From positions 1 through 64,000 of the forward strand of contig JAITWK010000033.1 of NCBI GenBank assembly GCA_031285295.1: 64,000 nucleotides of DNA. Reading direction: 5' to 3'. Shown here piece after piece: positions 1-7,173 of this stretch. The notes beneath the pieces were generated by a model. The model ran no database searches. It saw nothing but the letters and a program-made list of their open reading frames with translations, and was not told the DNA's origin. Each line of letters opens with the position of its first letter. Position 1 is the stretch's first letter. The position numbers and the translations under genes are program-made. The DNA comes from Deltaproteobacteria bacterium. Lineage in GTDB: Bacteria; Desulfobacterota; Desulfovibrionia; Desulfovibrionales; Desulfovibrionaceae.

Positions 1-695
1 ATACCAGTCGCCAGAGCAAGCCGAAGAAACGCGGCGGCCTGTTGGTCTTCTTCCGCATCCAAGGCTTCCAAATACGCTTTCATTTGGTCGAGGGTCATGT
101 TCTCGGTCTTTACGCCGTCCACCGTGGGATAGTTGAAATGCAGTTGGGAGATTGAAGGAAGATCACACAAGCCTTTTTTTGCACCGAAGCGAATAAGGCG
201 TTGCAACAAATCCATCACGCCTTTGATGGTGGCGGGAGCGCGTCCGAGTTTCGTCATCTGCACGCGCATCCGGTCAACGTCCAGGGTAATGACTTCTGCG
301 GGAACTTTTTTGCCGAAAGGTTCTTTCAGGTATTTGCTGTAGCGGGACTCGTCAGTCTCCCAGCGTTTGCGCTCCGGGCGGCTGTCACGGTAGAGTGTCC
401 ACAGGCGCTCAATGGTGGGGCGCGAAGCGTCCGCCAGCTTGGCAGCTTCTTCGGTGGCACGTTTGTCGCGGTTGGACTGTTCCCGTCCTCTAGCGCGGTC
501 AGCCCGAATTTGGTTTGCCCTAGCGGCGGTCATGCCCTCGCTTTCGCGTCCGGCCCGTTCTTCCACCATCTTGGAGTCGCGCCCACCAAGGCGATAGCGG
601 ATATAATAGACCCGCTCACTTTGGCTTTTGCTTCCCAAACGCAACTCTTCCCGGTAAAATACGCCCTGATACTGGGTCTTTTCTCGGACTGCCAT
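1..695 (-). CDS. Tyrosine recombinase (integrase), 3' end cut by window edge
   Basis: The leftward frame is open from ATG at 695 to the window edge, about 231 residues, with AGGAG 8-9 nt upstream of the ATG. The protein starts MAVREKTQYQGVFY and continues into a typical SAM-like core-binding domain (for example TLDQMKAYLEAL) and the start of the catalytic domain (AFLRLALATGI). The catalytic R-H-R-Y residues lie outside the window or at its edge. It is a different integrase from the one at 1547-2671 and points away from the att repeat at 887, so it probably belongs to a neighbouring element integrated at the same tRNA. The family is clear; whether it is intact cannot be judged. Confidence 0.8.
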   Translation of the reverse strand, partial: MAVREKTQYQGVFYREELRLGSKSQSERVYYIRYRLGGRDSKMVEERAGRESEGMTAARANQIRADRARGREQSNRDKRATEEAAKLADASRPTIERLWTLYRDSRPERKRWETDESRYSKYLKEPFGKKVPAEVITLDVDRMRVQMTKLGRAPATIKGVMDLLQRLIRFGAKKGLCDLPSISQLHFNYPTVDGVKTENMTLDQMKAYLEALDAEEDQQAAAFLRLALATG

Positions 696-886
696 GGTGC
701 AAAACTCCTGTCGTTCCTTGCAAATTTGGCCCTTCTCTTCCCCACACCATTCCCCACACGCAGGGTAAAATTAGGCCAAAATCAGTCAAAGGTCAACAAG
801 CAGAAATTTCTATAATATCTTGAAAATTAAAGATATATAAAGAAACATCGAAGCATGTCAAAGCAGATAAAACCGCCAAAATCCCT

Positions 887-938
887 TTCACACGGCGGGG
901 GCCACAGGTTCAAGTCCTGTACTGCCCACCAGAAAATT
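887..938 (+). repeat. attL: Left prophage attachment site (3' half of tRNA-Val CAC)
   Basis: The 52 bases are identical to 58590-58641. They read as anticodon loop TTCACAC, anticodon-stem 3' strand GGCGG, five-base variable loop, T arm ACAGG-TTCAAGT-CCTGT, acceptor strand ACTGCCC, discriminator A and encoded CCA. The repeat begins exactly at the anticodon loop, a common crossover site for tyrosine integrases. No matching 5' half (GGGCAGT...) is found upstream, so this is not a complete tRNA here. The right side holds the phage integrase region and the left side another integrase. Confidence 0.85.
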
Positions 939-940
939 CA

Positions 941-973
941 AGGACTTACGGTTTATACTGTAGGTCCTTTTTT
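941..973 (+). terminator. Rho-independent terminator behind the tRNA fragment
   Basis: AGGACTTAC and GTAGGTCCT form a 9-bp stem with one G-U pair, followed by a T-rich tail. The same kind of hairpin follows the other two tRNA 3' fragments. It looks like a tRNA terminator carried along with the att site. Confidence 0.7.
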
Positions 974-1038
974 CTTTGGGCACATTTGACGTCCTCATTA
1001 CGGTCGCATATATTAGGCACATTAAGGGAGGCGTTTTT

Positions 1039-1620
1039 ATGGCTGTCCGAACAAGAAAAAGAAACAACCGAATAACCTATCAGGTGTATTGGAACGATCC
1101 GGAAACAAAACGGCGCTGCACCAAGACATTTTACAATATCAAAGAGGCGAACGCCTTCAACAAGATCGCGTTGGCAAACTTGGCAGCTTATCGTGCAAAA
1201 CATAAGACAATGTATACTCACAGTGATATTTACCGACCCAAATTCCCGACCAAGGCTGACGACCTTGAGGTTTTACGGGCTAGGTGCGCTGATTTGTATG
1301 CTGATAACCGGGTCCGTGTGGCGGATATTTTTGATTATGTCATGGAAACCATCGGGCTGCCCGTCCGCTTTAAGGATGTTGCCACAACCATAGCAAACAG
1401 AGAAAAAGAAAAAGGTAGGGCTATTCCCGCTGGCATTCGAGTCAGAATCCTGGCCAGAGATGGTTATCGGTGCAAAATGTGTGGCGCATCTGCTGCTGAT
1501 ACAAAACTACATGTAGATCATATAATCCCCGTTTCCCGTGGGGGCATTACTGAGGAGCGGAACCTTCAGACGCTTTGCCAGAGGTGCAATCTTGGGAAGG
1601 GCGCGTTGTCTCTGGAATAA
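1039..1620 (+). CDS. HNH endonuclease with integrase-like N-terminal domain
   Basis: 193 residues; the ATG at 1039 is preceded by AAGGGAGG. Residues 1-55 (MAVRTRKRN...YQVYWNDPETKRR) closely resemble the first 55 residues of the phage integrase (MAIRRRKDR...YQVYWNNPFTGKR), the region that binds arm-type att sites in such enzymes. Residues 135-193 are an HNH nuclease: CKMC, HVDHIIPVSRGG, NLQTLCQRCN. The gene sits between attL and the integrase gene and overlaps the integrase 3' end tail to tail by 74 bp. Inference: a nuclease guided to att arm sites by a borrowed binding domain, perhaps helping integration or acting as a homing enzyme for this locus. The HNH call is firm; the role is speculative. 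Confidence 0.85.
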   Translation: MAVRTRKRNNRITYQVYWNDPETKRRCTKTFYNIKEANAFNKIALANLAAYRAKHKTMYTHSDIYRPKFPTKADDLEVLRARCADLYADNRVRVADIFDYVMETIGLPVRFKDVATTIANREKEKGRAIPAGIRVRILARDGYRCKMCGASAADTKLHVDHIIPVSRGGITEERNLQTLCQRCNLGKGALSLE

Positions 1621-2671
1621 GATCCGGAACGGCTTCAACTGCGCTTCTGCGCAAGGCCTCGGTAGTGTGCTGGTAGTGTTTAAGTATCATTGTGGGGTCA
1701 GCATGCCCCATCACATCGGAAATAGCTTTTATGTCCGCTCCGGCGTCCAAGGCCAGGGTTGCGAAGGCGTGACGCAAATCATACGGACGTATGCGGCGCG
1801 TAATACCCGCCCTTCTAAGTGCGGCACGCCAACCACTTTTCATGCTTTTAATTGGCTGGCCCCTATAAGTGATAATAAAATTGTCGTGCCCTTTTTCTCG
1901 ATCCTCTTCGCGCCAACCCTTCATTTCCACTAACAAGCTCGGTCGTATTGGCACATCCCGATATGGCCGTTTAGCATTTTTATTCGCACTCCACACCCGA
2001 ATAACGCCCCGTCCAAGATCAACGTCATTCCAGCGCAGCTTGAACAGTTCGGACGGGCCTACCCTCACGCCAAGGAAAATACTCAGCGCAACAGCCCGGT
2101 AAACATGCTTCTGTATGACAGAAAGAATTGCGGAAGCCTCCGCTGGTGATGGCGGTACAAAAACCTCGTATTGTCCCTGAGGCAACTTCATGTCTTGTAT
2201 TGGATTATGGTCTATGATGCCGTTTTCCGCAGCCCATGCTATCGCAGAGCGCAAAATCCCAAGGCGGCGGTGTGACGTGGTAATTTTTATGCCTTTGGCG
2301 GCAGCGTCAGAGATGAATTTTATGAAATCCTTCTTTTCCAGACTCAACACTTCGCGCCGGTCAAAAGCTGCCCCTACTGGCCGCAAATGCTCAAGGGTTG
2401 TTTGCAGATTATCGGGGGTGAACTTTTTTGAAGCAAGGTACATGGGGATGATTTCTGCAACCGTCCCCCCTGTCCGCCTTAGGTCTTCTTCCTCTGGCCG
2501 GAACGATTCGCGCTCATGTTTTAACCTATGCTGAACCAGCGAGTCTTCTTTACGGGCCTCAGCAAGAGTGTCAAAAGATACACTCTCCCGCTTTCCGGTG
2601 AAGGGGTTATTCCAGTATACTTGATACTGCTTCGCTCGATCTTTGCGCCGTCTGATTGCCATGTGGCACAT
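1547..2671 (-). CDS. int: Phage tyrosine integrase
   Basis: 374 residues. It has an N-terminal arm-binding region (residues 4-60), a core-binding SAM-like domain (about 70-170) and a catalytic domain with Arg in GVRVGPSELFKLRW, the box RPYDLRHAFATLALDAG (H-x-x-R), GHADPTMILKHYQH and the nucleophile Tyr in KHYQH. All catalytic residues appear present, so the enzyme should be active. It should catalyse recombination at the tRNA-Val att sites 0.6 kb away. Two starts are possible, ATG 2671 or ATG 2662 (MAIRRRKD, which matches the HNH paralogue); neither has a clear Shine-Dalgarno. Confidence 0.95.
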   Translation of the reverse strand: MCHMAIRRRKDRAKQYQVYWNNPFTGKRESVSFDTLAEARKEDSLVQHRLKHERESFRPEEEDLRRTGGTVAEIIPMYLASKKFTPDNLQTTLEHLRPVGAAFDRREVLSLEKKDFIKFISDAAAKGIKITTSHRRLGILRSAIAWAAENGIIDHNPIQDMKLPQGQYEVFVPPSPAEASAILSVIQKHVYRAVALSIFLGVRVGPSELFKLRWNDVDLGRGVIRVWSANKNAKRPYRDVPIRPSLLVEMKGWREEDREKGHDNFIITYRGQPIKSMKSGWRAALRRAGITRRIRPYDLRHAFATLALDAGADIKAISDVMGHADPTMILKHYQHTTEALRRSAVEAVPDLIPETTRPSQDCTSGKASEGSAPQ

Positions 2672-2761
2672 TACGACACGAAAAAGTATCGGTCAATTAC
2701 CCCTCGCCTCCCCCAATGTCCTTTTCCGCCCAGCCTCGTATAGCTTGATGGCTGGCAAATA

Positions 2762-2998
2762 TTATTTAGCGATAACCGTGTATTCCTGCTCAAAGGCCTC
2801 TGGCTTTATAACGCAGAAAACGTCATCGCTTATTTTTAAAATATAATCATTAACACGCATGGGACGGTTTAATACAAAATCGTCCACCAGCATGTTACAT
2901 CCATCGGCATTGGTGAACCTTTTCAGTTCATCAAGGTTTGTGCCGTCCCACTGAATAGCCTCAAACTTGGGGCTTTTTCGCATGTATTGCTTTATCAT
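2762..2998 (-). CDS. Small conserved phage protein
   Basis: 78 residues from ATG 2998, chosen because AAGGA lies 8 nt upstream (MIKQYMRKSPKFEAIQW...). The pattern F-x-A-I-Q-W-x-G near the start and NDYILKISDDVFCVIKPEAFE near the end is seen in small phage proteins of unknown function in many Gram-negative prophages. It is the last gene of the leftward tail operon before the integrase. Confidence 0.65.
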   Translation of the reverse strand: MIKQYMRKSPKFEAIQWDGTNLDELKRFTNADGCNMLVDDFVLNRPMRVNDYILKISDDVFCVIKPEAFEQEYTVIAK

Positions 2999-3042
2999 AT
3001 CAGCATCCTTTTCATAAACCGATGCTAAACTATTTTGAAAAC

Positions 3043-3435
3043 CTAAACAACACGCCTTATCCTGCGCCAGTTCCAATACCTATTGCCAAAAGCCCTGACC
3101 GCCGCATACATGGCCCATGCCCGCGCCCACCGCCACCCGCGCCTTATCCGCCCAATCCACCCAGGCGGAAAGTACCCGGCCCGCGCCGCGCATATCCTTA
3201 ACTCCACATCTGCCGCCTTCCGCTCCTTCGCCGTGCCGCCGATCTGATAACGCAGATCGTGCAAATCGCAGCAGTCGTCACAGCTAATTTCCCGGCCTAT
3301 CAGACTATAGGCCCAGCTTACGCCGCCGGATCAGCCGTCTATAAAGGTTGGCAACAGCACGGCGGGGATGCCCTTTTTAGCGGCCAGGGCAAGTACGGCG
3401 GGGCTGTATGTTCTGGCTGGTTTAATGTCAGCCAT
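3043..3435 (-). CDS. Phospholipase-A2-like phage protein with in-frame TGA (candidate selenoprotein)
   Basis: Reading from ATG 3435 gives 130 residues with a single in-frame TGA at codon 35 (3331-3333). Before it: MADIKPARTY...TFIDG. After it: SGGVSWAYSL, then CDDCCDLHDLRYQIGGT, the CC-x-x-HD-x-x-Y signature of phospholipase A2-like folds. Phage relatives of this type, as I recall them, have DGCSGG here, so TGA replaces a Cys. The ATG overlaps the stop of the upstream gene (ATGGCTGA) and is preceded by GGAG, so translation is coupled and the N-terminus is real. A 7-bp hairpin at 3294-3313 fits bacterial SECIS rules. Alternatives are a nonsense mutation or a sequencing error. The C-terminus is Trp/Arg rich, perhaps membrane active. 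Confidence 0.6.
3294..3313 (-). promoter_or_regulatory. SECIS-like hairpin downstream of in-frame TGA
   Basis: On the coding strand GGCCTAT-AGTCTG-ATAGGCC forms a perfect 7-bp stem with a 6-nt loop. The loop starts 24 nt after the TGA and carries G at its second position. Published rules for bacterial SECIS elements ask for a loop of 3-14 nt, a G in the first two loop bases and a 16-37 nt distance; all are met. The loop GUCU also resembles part of the E. coli fdhF element. No selB/selC is in the window. Confidence 0.45.
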
Positions 3436-3907
3436 TGCTCCAGCCCGTATCAAGCTCAGTTGCCAACCAAACCTGAACGGCTTCCGCCGTGGTCAGGGCG
3501 TTGATTTCCACAGCCTTGGCAGCCTCAACCGCGAAAGCCGCCGCATAGTGCTGCATGAGGGCGATAGCCGCGCCCTGGATAATTTCCGGCGTGGCGGTGA
3601 TATATACGCCTTCGGCAATTTTCCAGCCGGGAAATTCAGTAAGACCCGCAAGCTCGAACATTTTCAGCATGGAGTTAAGGCGCAATTCGTCTTTTTCCGC
3701 GCTATCCCAACGCTGGCTTTGAAAGGTAAAGCCGCCGTACTCCACGGCCTTACGCTTTTCGCGCAGCGCGGGCAGGGCGGCGGCGCGGGCATTGTCAAGA
3801 GGGTCGCCAAAATGCGCCCGGATCTCTTCCGGTGTGGCTTCGCGGTCGCCGGGTTGCATGTCGCCGATGTATATTGTATTATTTCTAACTGATAGATAGC
3901 AAATCAT
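3428..3907 (-). CDS. DUF4376-type tail-associated protein
   Basis: 159 residues. The central and C-terminal part (RKAVEYGGFTFQSQRWD... FELAGLTEFPGWKIAEGVYI... ALMQHYAAAFAVEAAKAVEI) follows the DUF4376 pattern of proteins encoded next to tail fibres. It lies just downstream of the fibre genes and overlaps the next gene by 8 bp. Probably a tail-fibre accessory or assembly protein; the function is inferred from position. Confidence 0.7.
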   Translation of the reverse strand: MICYLSVRNNTIYIGDMQPGDREATPEEIRAHFGDPLDNARAAALPALREKRKAVEYGGFTFQSQRWDSAEKDELRLNSMLKMFELAGLTEFPGWKIAEGVYITATPEIIQGAAIALMQHYAAAFAVEAAKAVEINALTTAEAVQVWLATELDTGWSNG

Positions 3908-3921
3908 TTTAACCCCTTGCG

Positions 3922-4551
3922 TTAATAAAAAATAGCAATCTGCATTTGCCAGTTACTTGGAGTTGGGAAGCATAGCGCCGCGCCTGATCGCCACTCCGCT
4001 ATTGCTACCGTCCTGCTTCCGGAACCGGCCCCCAAAAAAACAGAGACGGTGTTAGCCTTTACTTTAACAGGTAGCGGCGGCTCGTTGGTGGAGCCTGATA
4101 GTAGCTCACGAACAACGTCTCCGACTACATAGCCGTATTCGGGAGAAAGACAAACGAGCCGTAGGTCAACGATACAGCCTTTTATCTCATCCTCGGATAA
4201 ATTTAATGCGTGATTAACTACCAGTTCGACATTACGTGATATTGCCTGATTTGCACTAACCCATACCTTAAGGGCTGAATATGCAAGCAATTGCGACATA
4301 TTCACCGCATCATCGTTATCTATGCCTGGTGATATGCTTATCCTGCCCGCAGCGTCACGGGAAACAAGAGCATTCGCGGTGTTGTTAGGCGTTGCCCCAT
4401 GTGCGTTCACGCCGCGTAGTAGTTCGTGATCGTCCAGGGCGTCAGCGAGGGCGTTGACTGCCGGGATGTTGTCCGGAATTATGCTTAAAAGCAGTTTTTT
4501 TGCCGGACTGCTGTAATCGTCAAAAATTTTATCTAAAAATCCCCAGGACAT
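3922..4551 (-). CDS. Putative tail fibre or receptor-binding accessory protein
   Basis: 209 residues, starting MSWGFLDKIF. The middle (HELLRGVNAHGATPNNTANA, DAAGRISISPGIDNDDAVN) has the repetitive G/N/D-rich style of phage fibre shafts, where such segments precede a variable tip domain. It lies between the long fibre gene and the DUF4376 gene. The C-terminal 100 residues are unrecognised. Tail-tip component is the best guess. Confidence 0.6.
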   Translation of the reverse strand: MSWGFLDKIFDDYSSPAKKLLLSIIPDNIPAVNALADALDDHELLRGVNAHGATPNNTANALVSRDAAGRISISPGIDNDDAVNMSQLLAYSALKVWVSANQAISRNVELVVNHALNLSEDEIKGCIVDLRLVCLSPEYGYVVGDVVRELLSGSTNEPPLPVKVKANTVSVFLGAGSGSRTVAIAEWRSGAALCFPTPSNWQMQIAIFY

Positions 4552-4559
4552 ATACCCTC

Positions 4560-6263
4560 CTAAATACTGCTTTCAGATGTTATTTGCGTTCCAACCGGCA
4601 GGGCTTCAAAAAACCTGACGGTTGTGCTTTGCGTTTCGGCTGCTCCGACTTCGTACCAAAGTCCGGTAGCCGCCGAAGCCCCCATAAGATCGCCCATGCC
4701 ATCCACAGACACTTTTAGCCGCCCAGATCCCACTTTGTAGGCCGGAACTGCATAGTTTGCTCCAGCGGCAAGGGCGGTTGTGAGGGTTTCGCGCTTGATG
4801 GGCGCGGACGCCGGAGTGGAGGCGGTTTTTGATTGCAGCGATTTGATGTTGTTGCGGAAAATCTGGAGTATCGCCTGAATCGCTTGGCTGGCCGCACTCG
4901 GTAAGGTGTCGTTGGCTGTTTGATCTTCCAAGGTTATATTTGCGGGAGCCTTACCCGCAAGCCCTGTATTTAGATTGGCAATATTGGTGTCTGTAGCATC
5001 ACCGCCGATAACTGTCCCGGTTCCGTCATTTTCGATAAACACTTTCCACTTTGGAGCAGTGGCGGCAACGCCCTTAACCAGACCCAGGATGGTAGGTTTA
5101 GCAATGCCTATGGGAGCTTCGTTTACCCGATATTGAGCAGACCAAAGAGGATTCGCCCCCGCCCCTCTATACCCATATCGCCATGTTTCCTGATTGTGAG
5201 TTTCATCAGTGTTGATGTTTGAAAAATCCCCAATCTTTACTGTGTCCGGAACACTCCAGTTTATAAGGTCGGCATGTGTTTCGAAATCTTGCCCTGCCCA
5301 ATGCCCCCCTGCCCCCTCGATAGCTTGGAGTCTGGCTTCGTGGTCTGCGACAGTCTCAAATGTCTCGGCGGGCATAGCTCCGGCCTGACCAGGGCCTGCA
5401 ATAGGAAAAGTTCGCTGAACCTGCGCGGAAGTTCCTGTTTCAGCATTATAAACGTCAAGATTGACCTGAACGGTTGAAGCCGTGCCGCTGTATTGCGCGT
5501 CCGTCAAAACCGAAGTCAGTTCACTTGCCGCCACCGCTCCAATATCAGCGGGCAGCATGGAGTTGATAATATCTGTGGCGGTTTCGCGGGCGGTGGATTC
5601 GGCCAGGGCCGCGCTTGCGGCGGCAGCATTCGCGCTGGCCTGGGCCGCATCAGCCGCGCTTGCGGCGTTTGTGGCTGAAACTTCGGCGGCGGCGGCGTCC
5701 TGCCCGGCTTGTTCAGCGGCAGCCAGAATTTCATCCATAGCTTTGAACAAATTGGACGAAATAACCCACACGTCAACGGCGGTTCCGACCGGCAGCGTCA
5801 TTGATACCGTTACCTGATTGGACAATACCGTTTTGTCATCACCCACTTCGGCATATTGCCGCTGCCCTTCGTCCCAATTGTCCGGCTTGGTCGGGGTGAA
5901 CGGGATATTGTCAATCATCAGCAGCATGATATCCCGCGTGGGATAATACCATACCGGCAGTGTCAGCAGCCCGCCCGCCGGGATTTCTTCCGTCAGAATG
6001 CGCGAACGGCGCACGTTCCAGATGCCAGAATCCAGCGCAACCGGATCTTCAAGTTCCGACATGCGCTCACGCCAGTAATTAAAGACCTCGCGGATCTGAC
6101 GCACGATGTTGCGCAAAACGTCAGTCGGGGTTTCGCCAGCTTCGCCAAGCAAAACCGTCTCCCGATCTCCGCCGTTCGTCCATTTTTCAATAAGCGCGGT
6201 ATCTTTATCAAGGTTCTCAATTTTGAGTTGAATTGCCGCGCCGCTTCCACCTTTGCAAGTCAT
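4560..6263 (-). CDS. Tail fibre protein
   Basis: 567 residues. A globular N-terminal part (1-165) is followed by an Ala-rich heptad region (about 175-235, AAAEVSATNAASAADAAQAS) expected to form a trimeric coiled coil. Collagen-poor shaft modules and a variable C-terminus (residues 440-567) follow. This organisation is typical of lambda-like side or central tail fibres located after gpJ. It starts 1 bp before the stop of the upstream gene region and belongs to the leftward tail operon. Confidence 0.8.
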   Translation of the reverse strand: MTCKGGSGAAIQLKIENLDKDTALIEKWTNGGDRETVLLGEAGETPTDVLRNIVRQIREVFNYWRERMSELEDPVALDSGIWNVRRSRILTEEIPAGGLLTLPVWYYPTRDIMLLMIDNIPFTPTKPDNWDEGQRQYAEVGDDKTVLSNQVTVSMTLPVGTAVDVWVISSNLFKAMDEILAAAEQAGQDAAAAEVSATNAASAADAAQASANAAAASAALAESTARETATDIINSMLPADIGAVAASELTSVLTDAQYSGTASTVQVNLDVYNAETGTSAQVQRTFPIAGPGQAGAMPAETFETVADHEARLQAIEGAGGHWAGQDFETHADLINWSVPDTVKIGDFSNINTDETHNQETWRYGYRGAGANPLWSAQYRVNEAPIGIAKPTILGLVKGVAATAPKWKVFIENDGTGTVIGGDATDTNIANLNTGLAGKAPANITLEDQTANDTLPSAASQAIQAILQIFRNNIKSLQSKTASTPASAPIKRETLTTALAAGANYAVPAYKVGSGRLKVSVDGMGDLMGASAATGLWYEVGAAETQSTTVRFFEALPVGTQITSESSI

Positions 6264-6264
6264 G

Positions 6265-7173
6265 TTATACCTCCATCAAGCCATCAGGCAGTTTTGACGC
6301 CCTCGGCAGCTTGACGTGAACGATTTCATGCAATTTATCCGCAAATAGCTCAATTTCAGCCGGACTCATGGTCAGCAGCCAGCCAACCACCGTTTGATTC
6401 CAAAGGCTGCGCTGGCCCATTTCCAGCGTGAAAGTGTAGATTGAATGCTTGCCGCGCACCTCGGCCAGCTTGGGCCGTTCTTTGAATCGTACCTTGTATT
6501 CCTTGAGTTCGCCGGAAATCCAGACCGGCAGCAGGAACCAGCGGCAACCCTGATTAAGCACGTCACGCTCGAAGGCCTCAAAATATCCGGCTTCCTGCGG
6601 ATTCAGAATCATGCGGCCCGTAATTTTGACTTCATCAACCTCAAAGTCCACCCGCTTGACGCCCGGCACATCAATGCCCTGGTCAAGCTTAAAGTCGGTC
6701 AGTTCGTAGCCGTAACCCTCTTTTTGCAGGCCCGGCATCTCCTTGGGCCAAACGGGCAACTCTTCGCGCTCATTCGGGTTAAAGTTGATTTCCGGCAATT
6801 GCCGCGCCCCCATGTCCAGACTGAAAGTGACGGTTGTGTAAAGCCCGCGCACTGTTCCGGGTTTTGGACGGCCATTAAAACGCACCATATACTCTTGCAG
6901 TTGACCGCCAACCCAGAGCGGGAACAAAAACCAGCCCCGGCCCTGACAAAGCGTGTCGCGCTCAAAGGCTTCAAACATAGCCATCTGGTTTTGGTCGAGC
7001 AGCATTGAGCAAGTGACGCTGCCCTGGTCGGCGTCAAACTCGCGGCGAACCAGCGTCCCGACTTCCATAGTTGAATCAACGGACGCCTTGCGCGGGTCAA
7101 AAGTGTAGCCGCTGCGGGACGGGCGGGGCAGCCAGCAGGGCCAGCGCAGCGCGGTATCTTCGCTCTGGCTCAT
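6265..7173 (-). CDS. Tail protein with internal duplication
   Basis: 302 residues. Two copies of a domain of about 120 residues are visible: MFEAFERDTLCQGRGWFLFP ... VRFNGRPK ... TFSLDMGAR (about 65-125) and YFEAFERDVLNQGCRWFLLP ... VRFKERPK ... TFTLEMGQR (about 197-257). The C-terminal 40 residues are unrelated. The start overlaps the end of the gpJ-like gene by 4 bp (ATGA type), so the two are translated together. Position between tip protein and fibre suggests a baseplate-hub or fibre-joining protein; the family name is unknown to me. Confidence 0.7.
   Translation of the reverse strand: MSQSEDTALRWPCWLPRPSRSGYTFDPRKASVDSTMEVGTLVRREFDADQGSVTCSMLLDQNQMAMFEAFERDTLCQGRGWFLFPLWVGGQLQEYMVRFNGRPKPGTVRGLYTTVTFSLDMGARQLPEINFNPNEREELPVWPKEMPGLQKEGYGYELTDFKLDQGIDVPGVKRVDFEVDEVKITGRMILNPQEAGYFEAFERDVLNQGCRWFLLPVWISGELKEYKVRFKERPKLAEVRGKHSIYTFTLEMGQRSLWNQTVVGWLLTMSPAEIELFADKLHEIVHVKLPRASKLPDGLMEV

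Noticed and set aside
887..938. Complete tRNA, or a selenocysteine tRNA (UCA) at the att repeat
   Set aside because: Only the 3' half is present, and a 5-bp anticodon stem with GGCGG requires CAC (Val); the long variable arm of tRNA-Sec is absent.
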